Assembly: GCF_000150275.1 (NCBI RefSeq)
Contig: NW_002060945.1
Coordinates: 8,639,650 to 8,703,649 of the forward strand
DNA length: 64,000 nt
Direction: 5' to 3'
From: Trichoplax adhaerens
Taxonomy: Eukaryota; Placozoa; Uniplacotomia; Trichoplacea; Trichoplacidae
This document shows positions 51,013 to 62,174 of the stretch, piece after piece. The translations under genes and the position numbers were made by a program. The first letter of the stretch is position 1. Each line of letters starts with the position of its first letter. Below the pieces are notes generated by a model that was given only the letters and a program-made list of their open reading frames with translations, did not search any database and was not told the DNA's origin.

Positions 51013-51055
51013 AACTGTACAGTACTGTACAAACAGTGTACACTACTGTACAGTA
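51013..51055. repeat. Short palindromic TACTGTAC block
   Basis: Two GTACAGTACTGTAC-like cores separated by about 15 bases, in the upstream region of the BPL_N gene. Confidence 0.8.
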
Positions 51056-51450
51056 ATGGTAAGGCACCCACTGGAAGCCTTTCTCACTACTTTCATTCAT
51101 TGTAAAAGCAACCACTCAGAATACGTTCCTTCCCTCCCGAAATACTGCAATAGTACAACGAGAACGGTCATCAATGACAATATCATTCCAGACTGGAACA
51201 ATATCGCCCGCTTCCCGCTCAGGAAAGAACGTTATTAATCCTCCTCATGGTTGATGCGGTTGTCTTCTTTGGAGAAGAAAGACGGGACGTGTACTATAGA
51301 AATGATCCTAGAAAGTACAGTCTTAAAATATTTAACAAAGTACCGGCTAATTTATAGTGCAATATGGACTTCTTTGATTACAGGCGAAAAAATCTGCATA
51401 ATTTATTTACAGTATCACGTATTGTAAAAAGTACCGGTGAAACTTGCTGT

Positions 51451-51550
51451 GCAGTACTGTACTGTACTACTGTACTGTACAGTACAGTATTCAGTACTTA
51501 CAGTATTTAGTAGTCTATGATATAGTACTGTACTGTACTGTACACTGTAG
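51451..51550. repeat. Palindromic TACTGTAC cluster 5' of BPL_N gene
   Basis: About 100 bases of overlapping GTACTGTAC/GTACAGTAC motifs, 865-965 bases upstream of the conserved Met of the BPL_N protein. A further block with the same core lies at 51833-51863. Confidence 0.9.
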
Positions 51551-51832
51551 TCATCGATTCATGAAATCTTACCGTGCACCAGTAGAACATGTGTTAACGA
51601 AGTTACGGGCCAAGTATGGAATCGGGCATCCAGATGCTCGATTATTGGTGCCGCGAAAGGAAAGCTGACAGATTAACACCAGGTGTTGGTGGTACAAATA
51701 TCCCGATCAAACCAAGTTCAAATGTGATATACAGTACAAGTTCACGCCTTTCAAATGACGAATTTATCATACCTTGTTTCGAAGTTGAGATCTGACACTA
51801 CTCAATCGGTGCCAGGGCTCCAGTCATAATAT

Positions 51833-51863
51833 AGTATACTGTACTGTACTGTACAGTACTGTA
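51833..51863. repeat. Short palindromic TACTGTAC block next to tandem duplication
   Basis: An ACTGTAC run with an internal inverted repeat, ending 23 bases before the first copy of the 174-bp duplication. Confidence 0.85.
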
Positions 51864-51885
51864 ATGATTTTGTCAGACTCCGGCT

Positions 51886-52233
51886 GTTAATATGTTGTGA
51901 GCTGATTCAATCGCAATTATTGTTGGGAACTTCTATTTTTTCGGATAGACTGCTGTAGATACTGTACTCGTTGATTGCATCGTGCACAGTATTCATTCAC
52001 TGCAGTTCTCACAGCTAAAGCGGATTAATCAATTGATCAACAGTCAGGTCTGCACGGATGTTAATATATTGTGAGCTGATTCAATCGCAATTATTGTTGG
52101 GAACTTCTATTTTTTCGGATAGACTGCTGTAGATACTGTACTCGTTCTTTGCATCGTGCAAAGTATTCATTCACTGCAGTTCTCACAGCTAAAGCGGATT
52201 AATCAATTGATCAACAGTCAGTCTGCACGGATG
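51886..52233. repeat. 174-bp direct tandem duplication
   Basis: The segment beginning GTTAATATGTTGTGAGCTGA at 51886 recurs at 52060 (GTTAATATATTGTGAGCTGA) and stays almost identical to the TGCACGGATG that ends the copies at 52060 and 52233. I count only a handful of differences (for example TTGATTGCATCG against TTCTTTGCATCG), so the event looks recent. The second copy abuts the long open frame of the BPL_N gene and could change its promoter or leader. Confidence 0.95.
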
Positions 52234-52414
52234 AGAAGTGGCTGTCCGATTCCCAGGTATCATTATCACATCCTTATATCGTGTTGCATTGCATAATAAA
52301 CAGCCCTGGACTGTCGCTGGAGATCAATGCATTCGACCGTTGCTCGGTTATAATAGACGACAACATTCAAAGTGCAATATTACTACAGAAAGAACAAACT
52401 CCGGTGATTGCATC

Positions 52415-53978
52415 ATGTCCCAAAGAAAAATTTTAATTTATTGCGATGATGGCTCAGCCAACGTTGATGTAGCTGAAGCGAGCATAAAGCAGGCAATAAA
52501 TGAGCTGCATCTCCAGAATGATTTTCAAATTGAAAATGTGACCGCTAATGATATTATTGGTAACGAGAATACGTTGCTATCAACGAAATTATTTGTAATG
52601 CCTGGTGGAAGAGACCTCCCTTACGTTGAAAAATTAAATGGCCTAGGGAATCGACGCATAAAACACTTTGTCAACCAAGGGGGTTGTTATTTAGGCCTAT
52701 GTGCTGGCGCTTACTTTGCTAGTAGCATAATAGAATTCGAGAAAGACACAGCATTGGAAGTTTGCGGTGCTAGGGAACTAAAATTCTATCATGGACTTGC
52801 AAAAGGATGTGTTTATCCTGGTTTCAGCTATAAAGATAATTCCGGTGCTAGAGTAGTACCAATTGAACTACACAAAGAAGTAGCCGACCAGGTTAGCTTT
52901 AATCAGTGCTCAGTTTATTATAACGGCGGTTGCGAATTTTTACCCTTAAATGATGACGTTGGCGAAGTGGAGATTTTGGCTTCTTACTCTGCCCATGATA
53001 ACGGTAAGTCACTGCAATGGCTGAAATATTGATAAATTTAATTTAAGCTAAAGCTTGTCTAGCTACCGGCTACAATATCGTTGTAGACCAGTACAACATA
53101 CTGCATACAGTACTTTCACAGAACGAATGGTATCCTTTTGTAAGCTAGCAAATCCATGTTCTGTGCTAGTAATTTGAACATTCTACCCCAAGGGTCTCCT
53201 GAATGACAGGATAGTGTACATGTACTATTTTAGTAATTGCTGCACCTATTGAACACTGACAGTCTATTAGGAGTTACAGTGCTGTAATTATAGTACGAAG
53301 TATAAAGCCACTATTACAGGGACGCGGCGAGCCCTCTAGAATGGCTGAAAGATGTTCAGCTATAGTGTTGCCTTAAATTATGTCTTTCAATTTTAAGAAA
53401 TGTACTTTAAATTCGGCTCAAATTCCATGCAGACAGATCAGTACCACCTTGAGCAATTGACTCTTGAAATTTTGATTACTTTATATCGCAGTATTGAATA
53501 ATATTTCTTTCAAGTTTCTAATACAAACTATCAGTCGCTGTTACATATACGGTCGCTCCAACCATTTTACAAGTCACGTCGTAATACCGGTCTATACCCG
53601 AACCCGAGGTATAAATCTATACCTTTTAACCATACATTATGAATGCCAGCCCGGTAGATAATCCATGATATAATAGTAAATAGACTTTCAAATATAACCT
53701 GCCTAACGAGATTGTTATTCATAATAGCTTAAATAATTATTTTTTAATGATTTAAAATTGCAGAAAACTCATCAGTCAACAGGCATGCTCCACCAATCGC
53801 TATAATTAAATGTAAAGTGGGTTCTGGCATTGCAATTCTTTCAGGTGTCCATCCGGAATACTCTGCAAATCTACTTAGTTCAGATAAATATGATGATAAA
53901 ATACTTCAGCATTTACATCAATGTGAACACAACAGAGCCGTTTTATTTCGCAAATTATTGTCGATGTTATTATTGTAA
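52415..53978 (+). CDS. Stand-alone BPL_N (biotin-protein ligase N-terminal) glutamine-amidotransferase-like protein
   Basis: Two exons, 52415-53003 and 53764-53978, joined in phase 1 across a GTAAGT...TTGCAG intron; 267 residues. The fold is class-I glutamine-amidotransferase-like: MPGGRDLPY (residues 62-70), a nucleophile elbow GLCAGAYFA with Cys96, and in exon 2 SGVHPEYS with His226 and Glu228. Together these give an apparently complete Cys-His-Glu triad. The same domain (BPL_N) precedes the ligase part of fungal and some animal biotin-protein ligases. Here no biotin-ligase catalytic domain follows, because the frame stops at 53978. The substrate and activity are unknown; a free-standing hydrolase/amidotransferase is inference. 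The Met at 52415 is chosen because conserved sequence begins there. The open frame extends upstream to 52238 without a usable ATG and reaches the end of the 174-bp duplication. It could contain an organelle-targeting leader if an upstream exon supplies a start. Confidence 0.82.
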
Positions 53979-55805
53979 TGGCAAAATAATAGGAATGAAC
54001 TGTTTTCATCCTTGAAAAGCGGCAATATTGACTTCATCTCTTACTTAAAGAAAGATGCATAACGTTAATCAACTTTGACTAATCGACTATCAGGAGTAAA
54101 GGTTATCATAAACAGTAGCATACTCTTATATTCAATTTTCATTTATTCAATTCCTTAAACCTAAAATCATACATACCGCTTTGATGAATTTAATTAAGGA
54201 ATAAAATCAAGTAATTATCATTAATATTTGTAGCCAATTTAATATACACTTTTATATCTCTTGAATACATTTGAAAAGGTTGTGTATAATTGTAAAATTG
54301 AATTAAAAACATGTTTAAAACCGACGATCATAACGAAATGTTAATAAAGAAGAGATTTAAATTTCTACTCGTTGTCGTCGACAAGATTATACTAAAAATT
54401 TATTTTAAAATTCTGTAGTATCTGATCAATACTTGGCTGCGTAGCATATTATACAAACAGTGAAAAGTTATATTAAATATAATTTAATAATAAAGCAAAA
54501 TTCAAAAACACAGATTATGCTGAGATATTATTTATTAATACACTAAGTTGGTAATGCATACAGAATAGTTATTATGACTGCCATTTTACGTCACCAACTC
54601 TACCACTTGATAACTAGAACAATGAAGCAAAACTTTTAGCNAATATGCGTAGTTCCAAGTTGATAATTACTTTTAAATAATCAGGGCTCATCTATTACAA
54701 TAATTATTACAAAAGCATTTCCCAAGAAATTGGATATGAATCGAATGATTTTGATCGTAGGTGATGTATTTAATGGTAATCACCATTATGAGTATTCAGT
54801 TAGATATTACCGGTACTAATAAATAATAATATACAATCATTATCGTAATTTACATTTTGAACGAATGAAATAAAAGCTTCAGGACTGTACTGCAACATAG
54901 TGTGTCCATGTCAGATTTATAAGTGAAAAGTAACTTTAGTGAATATTACACTAGTACTGCGATAGTATATATAATTTGGATGATTCACACTTAATATTCT
55001 AAAATGGTCAACATTCTTTTCTATCGAGTGAATTTTAGGCTAAGAAACTGATATATTACAATGTTGTAATGCTCTCTATGTATGAAGTATTATAAATAAT
55101 ACAGACAGAAAATTATTTACATTCACAATTCTCTAAACAATTCAATTGCGTTATACGACGTATCATAATGTTAATTATGAAAGTGTGCATGGTATAAGCT
55201 GCATCGCATTGTTGATAACATCAGTTATATATAAGTATCTATACGATAATACACTACTGGTATATATATATATATATATGAGCATATATCTTACTATACT
55301 GTATATTTAAAACGACAAATTATCATAACAGAATATAATCTATGATTTTAACGAAGCAGTATTGTATGTTCGTTTTTATATGCAGTATGTAGAATTGGTA
55401 GATAAATATAGAAACATACAATAATTAAATGTATAATATGCCGTATTACAAGTTTCGAAGGAAAGCGCAAGTTAGGATACTTTAATTATGTTTATAAAAA
55501 TTATTATGCTTGGATAAACATTAATCGGTTTATACTTGACAATAGTATGATATTCTGGAGTTGAAAAAGATTATGATATCTACTACTCTGAAGTTATCGA
55601 TCTATTCAATAATTTAAAAATGTACACGTTAAGCTCAACCCTTAACGTTATATTACAATCAACAAGATTGGCGAATAATGATACATTTAAAAATTATTCT
55701 CAACTGTTACGAGTGTATGCAGAAGTTTTATATCTTGCTGTATTGGAGTTGATAGTATTCAAGTACATATTCACAACAATTTCCTATTTCATATGTGACT
55801 CGGTA
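53979..55805. other. Convergent region between BPL_N gene and adenylyl cyclase
   Basis: The two genes end tail-to-tail here. Very AT-rich, with one undetermined base at 54641 and a (TA)n microsatellite at 55261-55279. A plus-strand open frame at 55620-55880 overlaps the cyclase last exon on the other strand and is rejected. Confidence 0.55.
55261..55279. repeat. (TA)n microsatellite
   Basis: An uninterrupted TA run in the 3' flank of the adenylyl cyclase gene; a similar run at 56778-56797 lies in one of its introns. Confidence 0.95.
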
Positions 55806-58800
55806 CTAAACTATCGATTGATCGGATTTCCCACGCAGAAAGTACGTCATCATATTCCCTTTACCTTTCACAGATATTAAACCACGGCATTCAAAGACGA
55901 ATCCACGTCCAGCTAATACTTTGGTTACTTCCTCTGTAACCTAAAACGATCAAATATCATAATACTGTAGATACAACAATGTCATGTTCTGTATATAGTT
56001 TTCATCTATCTAATAGCATCAAAGACTTTGAAATTTATTAGTCATTACAACTGTATGTACAACATCATAAACTGATGATACTTAAATGAGAGGAAAATTG
56101 AGTAATAGATTAATAATCTATAGCAATTGTAGATTCGCATGCTATTGAAATAAGTAAATTAGTCCATACTGAGTTCTAGGAGATCTCATACCTGAGTAAA
56201 GCCAGGTTTTCCGGTAGATTCCATACGACTAGCAACATTAACGGTGTTACCCCATATATCATATTGTGGTTTACGGGCTCCAATAACCCCAGATACAACT
56301 TGGCCAAAGTTAATGCCTAAATGTTTATACCAGCTTTTAGCAATACAACTTCATAACACTATGATTTATCAACAAAAACCTTCAATACAGCTAAATAACA
56401 ATAGCAATCATCATTACCGACTCGTAATTTAAAATTGTTAAATGAATGTTTATTGATATCTTCCAGTCTATCCATCATTCGCATAGCAAAATTAGTTAAA
56501 GCGGCCGTACATTTCGCTCCATCTTGCTCTAATTTCTATATATTATTAAAATTTTCGAATAAGAATTCTATTTAGAGTAACTGTTGGATAAAGTATGAAT
56601 TAATTTCTTCAACATTTAAATGATCTTTACCGGATCAGGAACTAATCCAGCCGCGGCCATATACGAATGTCCTGTTGTTTTAATCTTTTCAATATACTTA
56701 CAGTCATCTTCCATTAGGAGCTATTGTAGACAGGTTTGAATATGAGATTAGGGTGAGAAATCTAAGTTAGGTTGCTATTATATATATATATATATACCAT
56801 ATATGTTTACGTATTTATAACTACTTTATACATTTAATTTTATGAGCGTATAATAGAAAGTTTTTCTTTACCTCATCAAAATCTGCGATAATTTCGTTTA
56901 GCAACCTAAGGCATTCAACCCCCTCACTAACACTGTCCAACTCGGAGTAGAAATCGGAAAAGTTGGGTATTGAAGAGAACATAACGGCTACTTCATCACA
57001 GGATTGATAATATAAATCCTGTGTTTTTAGGCAAGCACATACTCAATATTACTAAACTATAATTTAGTTAGTTACAGATATACATTATAAAAAATTTTTA
57101 AAACATGAAATTTAAAAGACTTTTATTTACCTCATGTCTTCTATTAGTTTTCAAAAAATGCTCCGCGACATGAGCTGGCAAAATATTACAAAGTAACAAC
57201 TGATTACGTCTCTTTAATATTTCCATGTCATTTTTCTCTTCAGTAGCCTTGACGTACGTAATTGCAAATGTTTCATTTCATTAGCAACATACAGTACTTA
57301 ATAGCCTTGTTTCATATTATCTGAATTTGATTATAATACTATAGTACCTGTAATTTCCATAGGAAATCTAGCCTTGCTGTAGCTTCAATCTGTTGGGAAT
57401 AGAATTGATAAAATTGTAAATAGCTAACGAGTTGTTCATTGATCAGGTTATATACAGTATGTGAATCTGCTACTGATTCCAAATAATGCTATCGCATTTA
57501 TTTGATATGAAGAATAATATTAAATATCAAATTTTAATCTTTTATCTTATATCCTCACTTGTCTAGCATGAATCGAAAGCGCTACTACATAAATGCAAAT
57601 AACTACGCCGGCAATCGTAGAAAGCGAAGGTTGAGAGTATGAGTTTGCTGATGCGGAATTAAATTTCCTGAAATAAAAAATAAAACATAAGTTAAAATAC
57701 TATTACAACACCGAGGCATTGAAATTATAGTAACACAGTATAGTCCAACAAACTTACTCAGTCACATTATCATATCTTGCAAATATAATCGTATAATCCG
57801 ATGCTAGTATTATAACTAAGTAAGTGGCAGTCATAATGATCATCAATACTATCTTGATCAGATGACTTAATTGGAGGAAAATTCCACAACATAATAGTGC
57901 CATAATAACGCTGAAGTCAAAGTACTAAAATTTGATAAATAATGCCAAATCATTAACATTAATAATCAAATTGAATACCGATTGCATCCTAAATTTGTAT
58001 AAACAGTTGATATAAATTACTTGAGGAAAACTACAATTAGGCGTATCAGGTAATAACTGCGAATAATTTTCTACTGGATAGCCACGAATAGTGTTTTGAC
58101 CGTTAACAGCAGCTGTACTACACCCAAACTGTAAAAATATCGAAGATCCTTAGTAAAAGACAATGGCAATAAAATATGTCATAGTAAAATGGTTCAATTA
58201 ATTAAGAAATCATAAGAAATTTTTGTTACGGTACAGCAATTAAACACAACTGCAATACAAATATTATCATTCAGAATGTAAATACTATAAAAATTATATC
58301 TTGCTTACCAGTACTCCAATGGAAGTGAAATAAACGATAAAGATTGTGGAAATAGATAATATAAGACAACTATAGCGATTTGTAGCTAGCCATCTCGAAG
58401 CATGACGTAAAGATTTTGGTAGAGCCTTATGAAATCAATCAACAAATAAGATTAAGCATATCTCAAAAAACTTTTTTAAATTTAATCCATTACGAAAAAA
58501 GTAATATTGTTACCTTAAATTTATATGCCAAAGTCATAAATTCAATCAAACTTAATATAACAAAAGCGGTTAAAAATAATGGCAGCATAACAGGATCCCT
58601 GAAGTTATGATGATAGATTAGATTTTAGGTCACACAAAATGCATAACGTTATATAGAAATTATTTTAAAATTATTGCGAATTAAACAGATATTCATATCG
58701 ATATTTATTAAGATATCAATAATCTATCAAGCTATCTATCTGTTCATCTTACTTTGGCAAAATGGTAATTTGAGCAAAGCATATAAAAATAAAGATGACA

Positions 58801-61800
58801 TAGGCAGCTGACATATAGCGGTTGAACATACGATCACGCGTTTTACCATACTATAAAATTATAAGCAATACAAGTATTAAGACAGATGTATTTATTAATA
58901 GACGCTTGTTAATATAACTCAAACACAGTTTATCAGTACCATATTAATAGCAAAGTTGAACAAATCAAGATGAGCAAACGTTCAGCAGATAATTTTTTAT
59001 TTACAGCAATTATAAATGAATGATTATAGCTTTAACTGACTTACGTCGCGCTCTGTATCTGCGTTCTTAAATTTAAGTAAAAACTTGTGTGATTTCTCTG
59101 ATAACTGAATGCTGCTACAGTTTGTAAAGAATACAAAAAAGGGTCAATTCCTATAAAAATTATTCAAATAATCTTTTGCAGCCACAATAGAAATTTAAAT
59201 ACTAAATAAGTAACATTCGTCAAAATTGATTTTCTACGCATATTTAATAATGTAAATCGATCCTGCTATGGATACTAACCCATCAGCACTACGAGCATTA
59301 ATAGATCGCTTAAGTAGATCATTAACTTCATCTTCGAAACTCTTAACACCTCCTCCACCAATTCTGCATTAAAAAAATTTATCCAAATTATTACAACATA
59401 AAAAATTCGATTCTTATATTAGCACATTAACCTCAATCAAATCGGCACGCATAAGAATTACTTAAGTACTGATAATATAAACATATAAGAAATTTATCAC
59501 TGTTTAGTTATACCATAACTTCTCTTATCAGTATTGTTAAGTATACGTATTGTACAAATAAATTATTCAGTAAAAACTATTTTATTATATAATGCTAACT
59601 GTAAAAGAAATTAACTTACATCTGCTTCATTTTGCCAGAAATGCCACCCTCCTGCACGTAGTGATAACAAAAAATTAGTATACGGTAGCAACGGTAAATA
59701 ATATTCTACGTATATATACAACACACAGTCATCCAGTCTTTCATCTCACTAATTTACATAATTTATTGAAATGTCGCTGATATATTTGAATACTAACGGC
59801 TTGGCCACCAAATGGTTTCTCTGAACCCCATTCTTCTAATCGTGTTTGTGAATTAGACCGACCTCTACCCTCTCGTTCGCCATCCCGTAGCGAAACACTC
59901 TAAGTTGGTCATGAAAAGTATTATTAGAGGATTACGTATAAAGATAATGCTTCAATGAGAGCTAGCTTTTATAATCAATAAAAAAGACAAAAATTATTCA
60001 CTAAATTCATGAAATGCTTCTATTATCACTAATAGTATTCTACTTCATATTTTACCGCTTTATTTCGTGGAGTTTGGACGATTAAATAAGTTTTATAATT
60101 CTTGTCCTTCAAGTATTTATTTCTACTAGCACCATTCCCATCTTCTAATTCATATTCACCATTTAAACACTCCTTAGTTCCTTCTGTAATATGGATTCTC
60201 CTATTGAAATGAAATTAATTTATTAAATTCTATTGTCCCGAACTACAAAACAGCCTAAAACTATCGACAAATAATTGCTTTATCCTAGTAGGAAACCAAT
60301 ATAACACTGCCATTTTATAGCAATCTATTGTATCAATCATTATAGATGGATTAATAATAGAATTAATAGTACCGTTCAGCTTTAATTAAAATTATCGAGA
60401 TTGAAACAATATTATGATGACTATCTTAATATTTTGTCGTCTATACCCAGGCAAGCCACCAGCTTCCATATTGTTGGCTAAAGTGACATCGTCAGACCAT
60501 ACATCAAATTGCCACTTTTTTAAGCCTAAAACTCCACAGAATACTTTTCCACTATGTATTCCAACTCTCATATTTAAATTAGCGACGCCAGTAGCTTCCC
60601 TTACAACACTAGAAAAAAGAGAATATAAAGTAGGGGAACAACCATTAAGGTTACTAATTCAAGTATTTTTCCAGTAGAGACTTTACAGATTTATCGAAAA
60701 TTCTAGTAAACTTACGCAATAGAATCAATCATGCAAAGGCCCATTTCAACGCAGCAATGTCCATGATCTGGCCTCGGATCGGGCAATCCAGACACGCAAT
60801 AGTAGCAATCACCAAGAATTTTAATTCTCAAACAGTGATTTTTCTATGATAAGAATATTGCTCATGTTAGTATAATATAACTTCCAAAATTGTTACATTT
60901 GGGTGAAACCGTAAAATTTGATCAGTAATTCCATCTAGCTATCGAATCACGATTTATTAAAGTTACGGATCGTAACATTAGGGTTTTTAACTAATAGTAA
61001 AGATATTGTTTATAATATTAATTTAACTCAGTGGCATTCAAAGTATAATTTTTTAGTCTATTTTATTTGTCTCTACTACTATAGTTATTTAATAAAACAG
61101 ATGATAACAATAGCGTTAATAATCGTCTTTCAATGCACGGAGTAGCTATCTCATACATAGAATCAAAAAGGTAATAAACCACGATATTCTATACCATTTA
61201 CAGGATTGGCTAGTCAATATAAATATTCGTATGTTATACCTTATTATAAATACATTCCGCAATAATTAGATTACTAAAAAGTATCCAATTCAAAATATGT
61301 TACAGTATTGTACCTTCAATAAAGTACTATCTCTAGTTTAATAATTTAGAATTGAATTATTCTTACGTTAGAATATTAAGGTAAAATTTTTGTTGTTGCT
61401 TGTCAGTTAAATAACTATTAAATATTAAAATTACTTCCGACAGACTTAAATTGCTAATAAAATGGTACGCTAATTCATTAACATCCTTTTGAAAAAGTCT
61501 TATTGTAACTATTCTACCTAGCTAAGTAAATCAGTGAAGTTACTTTACTCGTGATGTGTAATAAACTGAAAGTACAGAATCTAAAGAACATCCAATCAAA
61601 TTACTCATAGTAATCGCTACGTACAGTATCTAATACGCAAGTATAAGTTTAAAAAAAGTCTACTATTAATATTATTAGGAAATATTTTTATATCAATTAC
61701 TTTTTTAGCCAATAAGTTCCTTCAAAATTTCTCTAATAAGTAAAATAATAATTACTACACCGTGACTAACAATTTTTATGATAGTACAGTCGTCATATAA

Positions 61801-62174
61801 TTTAGATGTTCTGGCATTACAACGGCTATTTATGATAAAATGCATGATTAATTAATAACCTCTTGGGTGCAATTATTGTCATGTGCAAAACATCATTGAT
61901 ACGCATGAATAAAGCTATCAGTTACTCATGGCAATAGATTAGCTTGAAATCATTTTTTATTATTGGCGATACTAGTTAGAGAAGTTATCAGCTATTTTAT
62001 CCCTGACGTTAACATGTCACTAAGTTACCGCCTTAGAAATTGATTAATTAACATGATTTTACCTGTGCTAGCTGATCAAATCTAGCGAAAAGTTCATTCA
62101 GCGTTTTCACAAGTTCTTGAGCGTCACACTGAGATGATAACTTCGTAAAACCTTCAATATCAGCAAATAATAGA
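55806..62174 (-). CDS. Transmembrane adenylyl cyclase (class III), from mid-C1 domain to stop; 5' part missing
   Basis: Twenty-one exons: 62174-62063, 60843-60716, 60608-60447, 60200-60056, 59899-59798, 59651-59620, 59363-59280, 59114-59045, 58850-58753, 58598-58514, 58425-58309, 58128-58021, 57924-57758, 57667-57559, 57389-57348, 57247-57131, 57018-56872, 56720-56631, 56535-56418, 56316-56192, 55940-55806. All in frame, 763 residues. The enzyme makes cAMP from ATP downstream of G proteins. C1a has both metal aspartates ([16 protein letters not shown]) and [19 protein letters not shown]1b/linker has [16 protein letters not shown]. Six hydrophobic segments follow (58850-57559), with an N-glycosylation site (NYS) in an outer loop. 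C2 has [20 protein letters not shown], the ATP-selecting Lys ([10 protein letters not shown]) and Asp (PQYDIWGN), the catalytic Asn/Arg ([10 protein letters not shown]) and SVKGKG. ATP rather than GTP specificity follows from the Lys/Asp pair. The isoform (ADCY5/6-like linker) is not certain. Confidence 0.97.
60844..62062 (-). other. 1.2-kb intron inside the adenylyl cyclase C1 domain
   Basis: The longest intron of this gene within the window, between the exon ending FDQLAQ and the exon starting [15 protein letters not shown]-rich; no embedded gene is visible on either strand. Confidence 0.7.

Larger units (their letters stand above)
49895..52414. other. Intergenic region with gap, palindromes and duplication
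   Basis: From the PSME3 stop to the BPL_N gene. Apart from the assembly gap, palindromic clusters and 174-bp duplication listed separately, only small unsupported open frames are visible (for example 51056-51238). Confidence 0.5.

Noticed and set aside
60414-60677. 87-codon plus-strand frame
   Set aside because: Complementary shadow of the adenylyl cyclase C1 exon on the minus strand.
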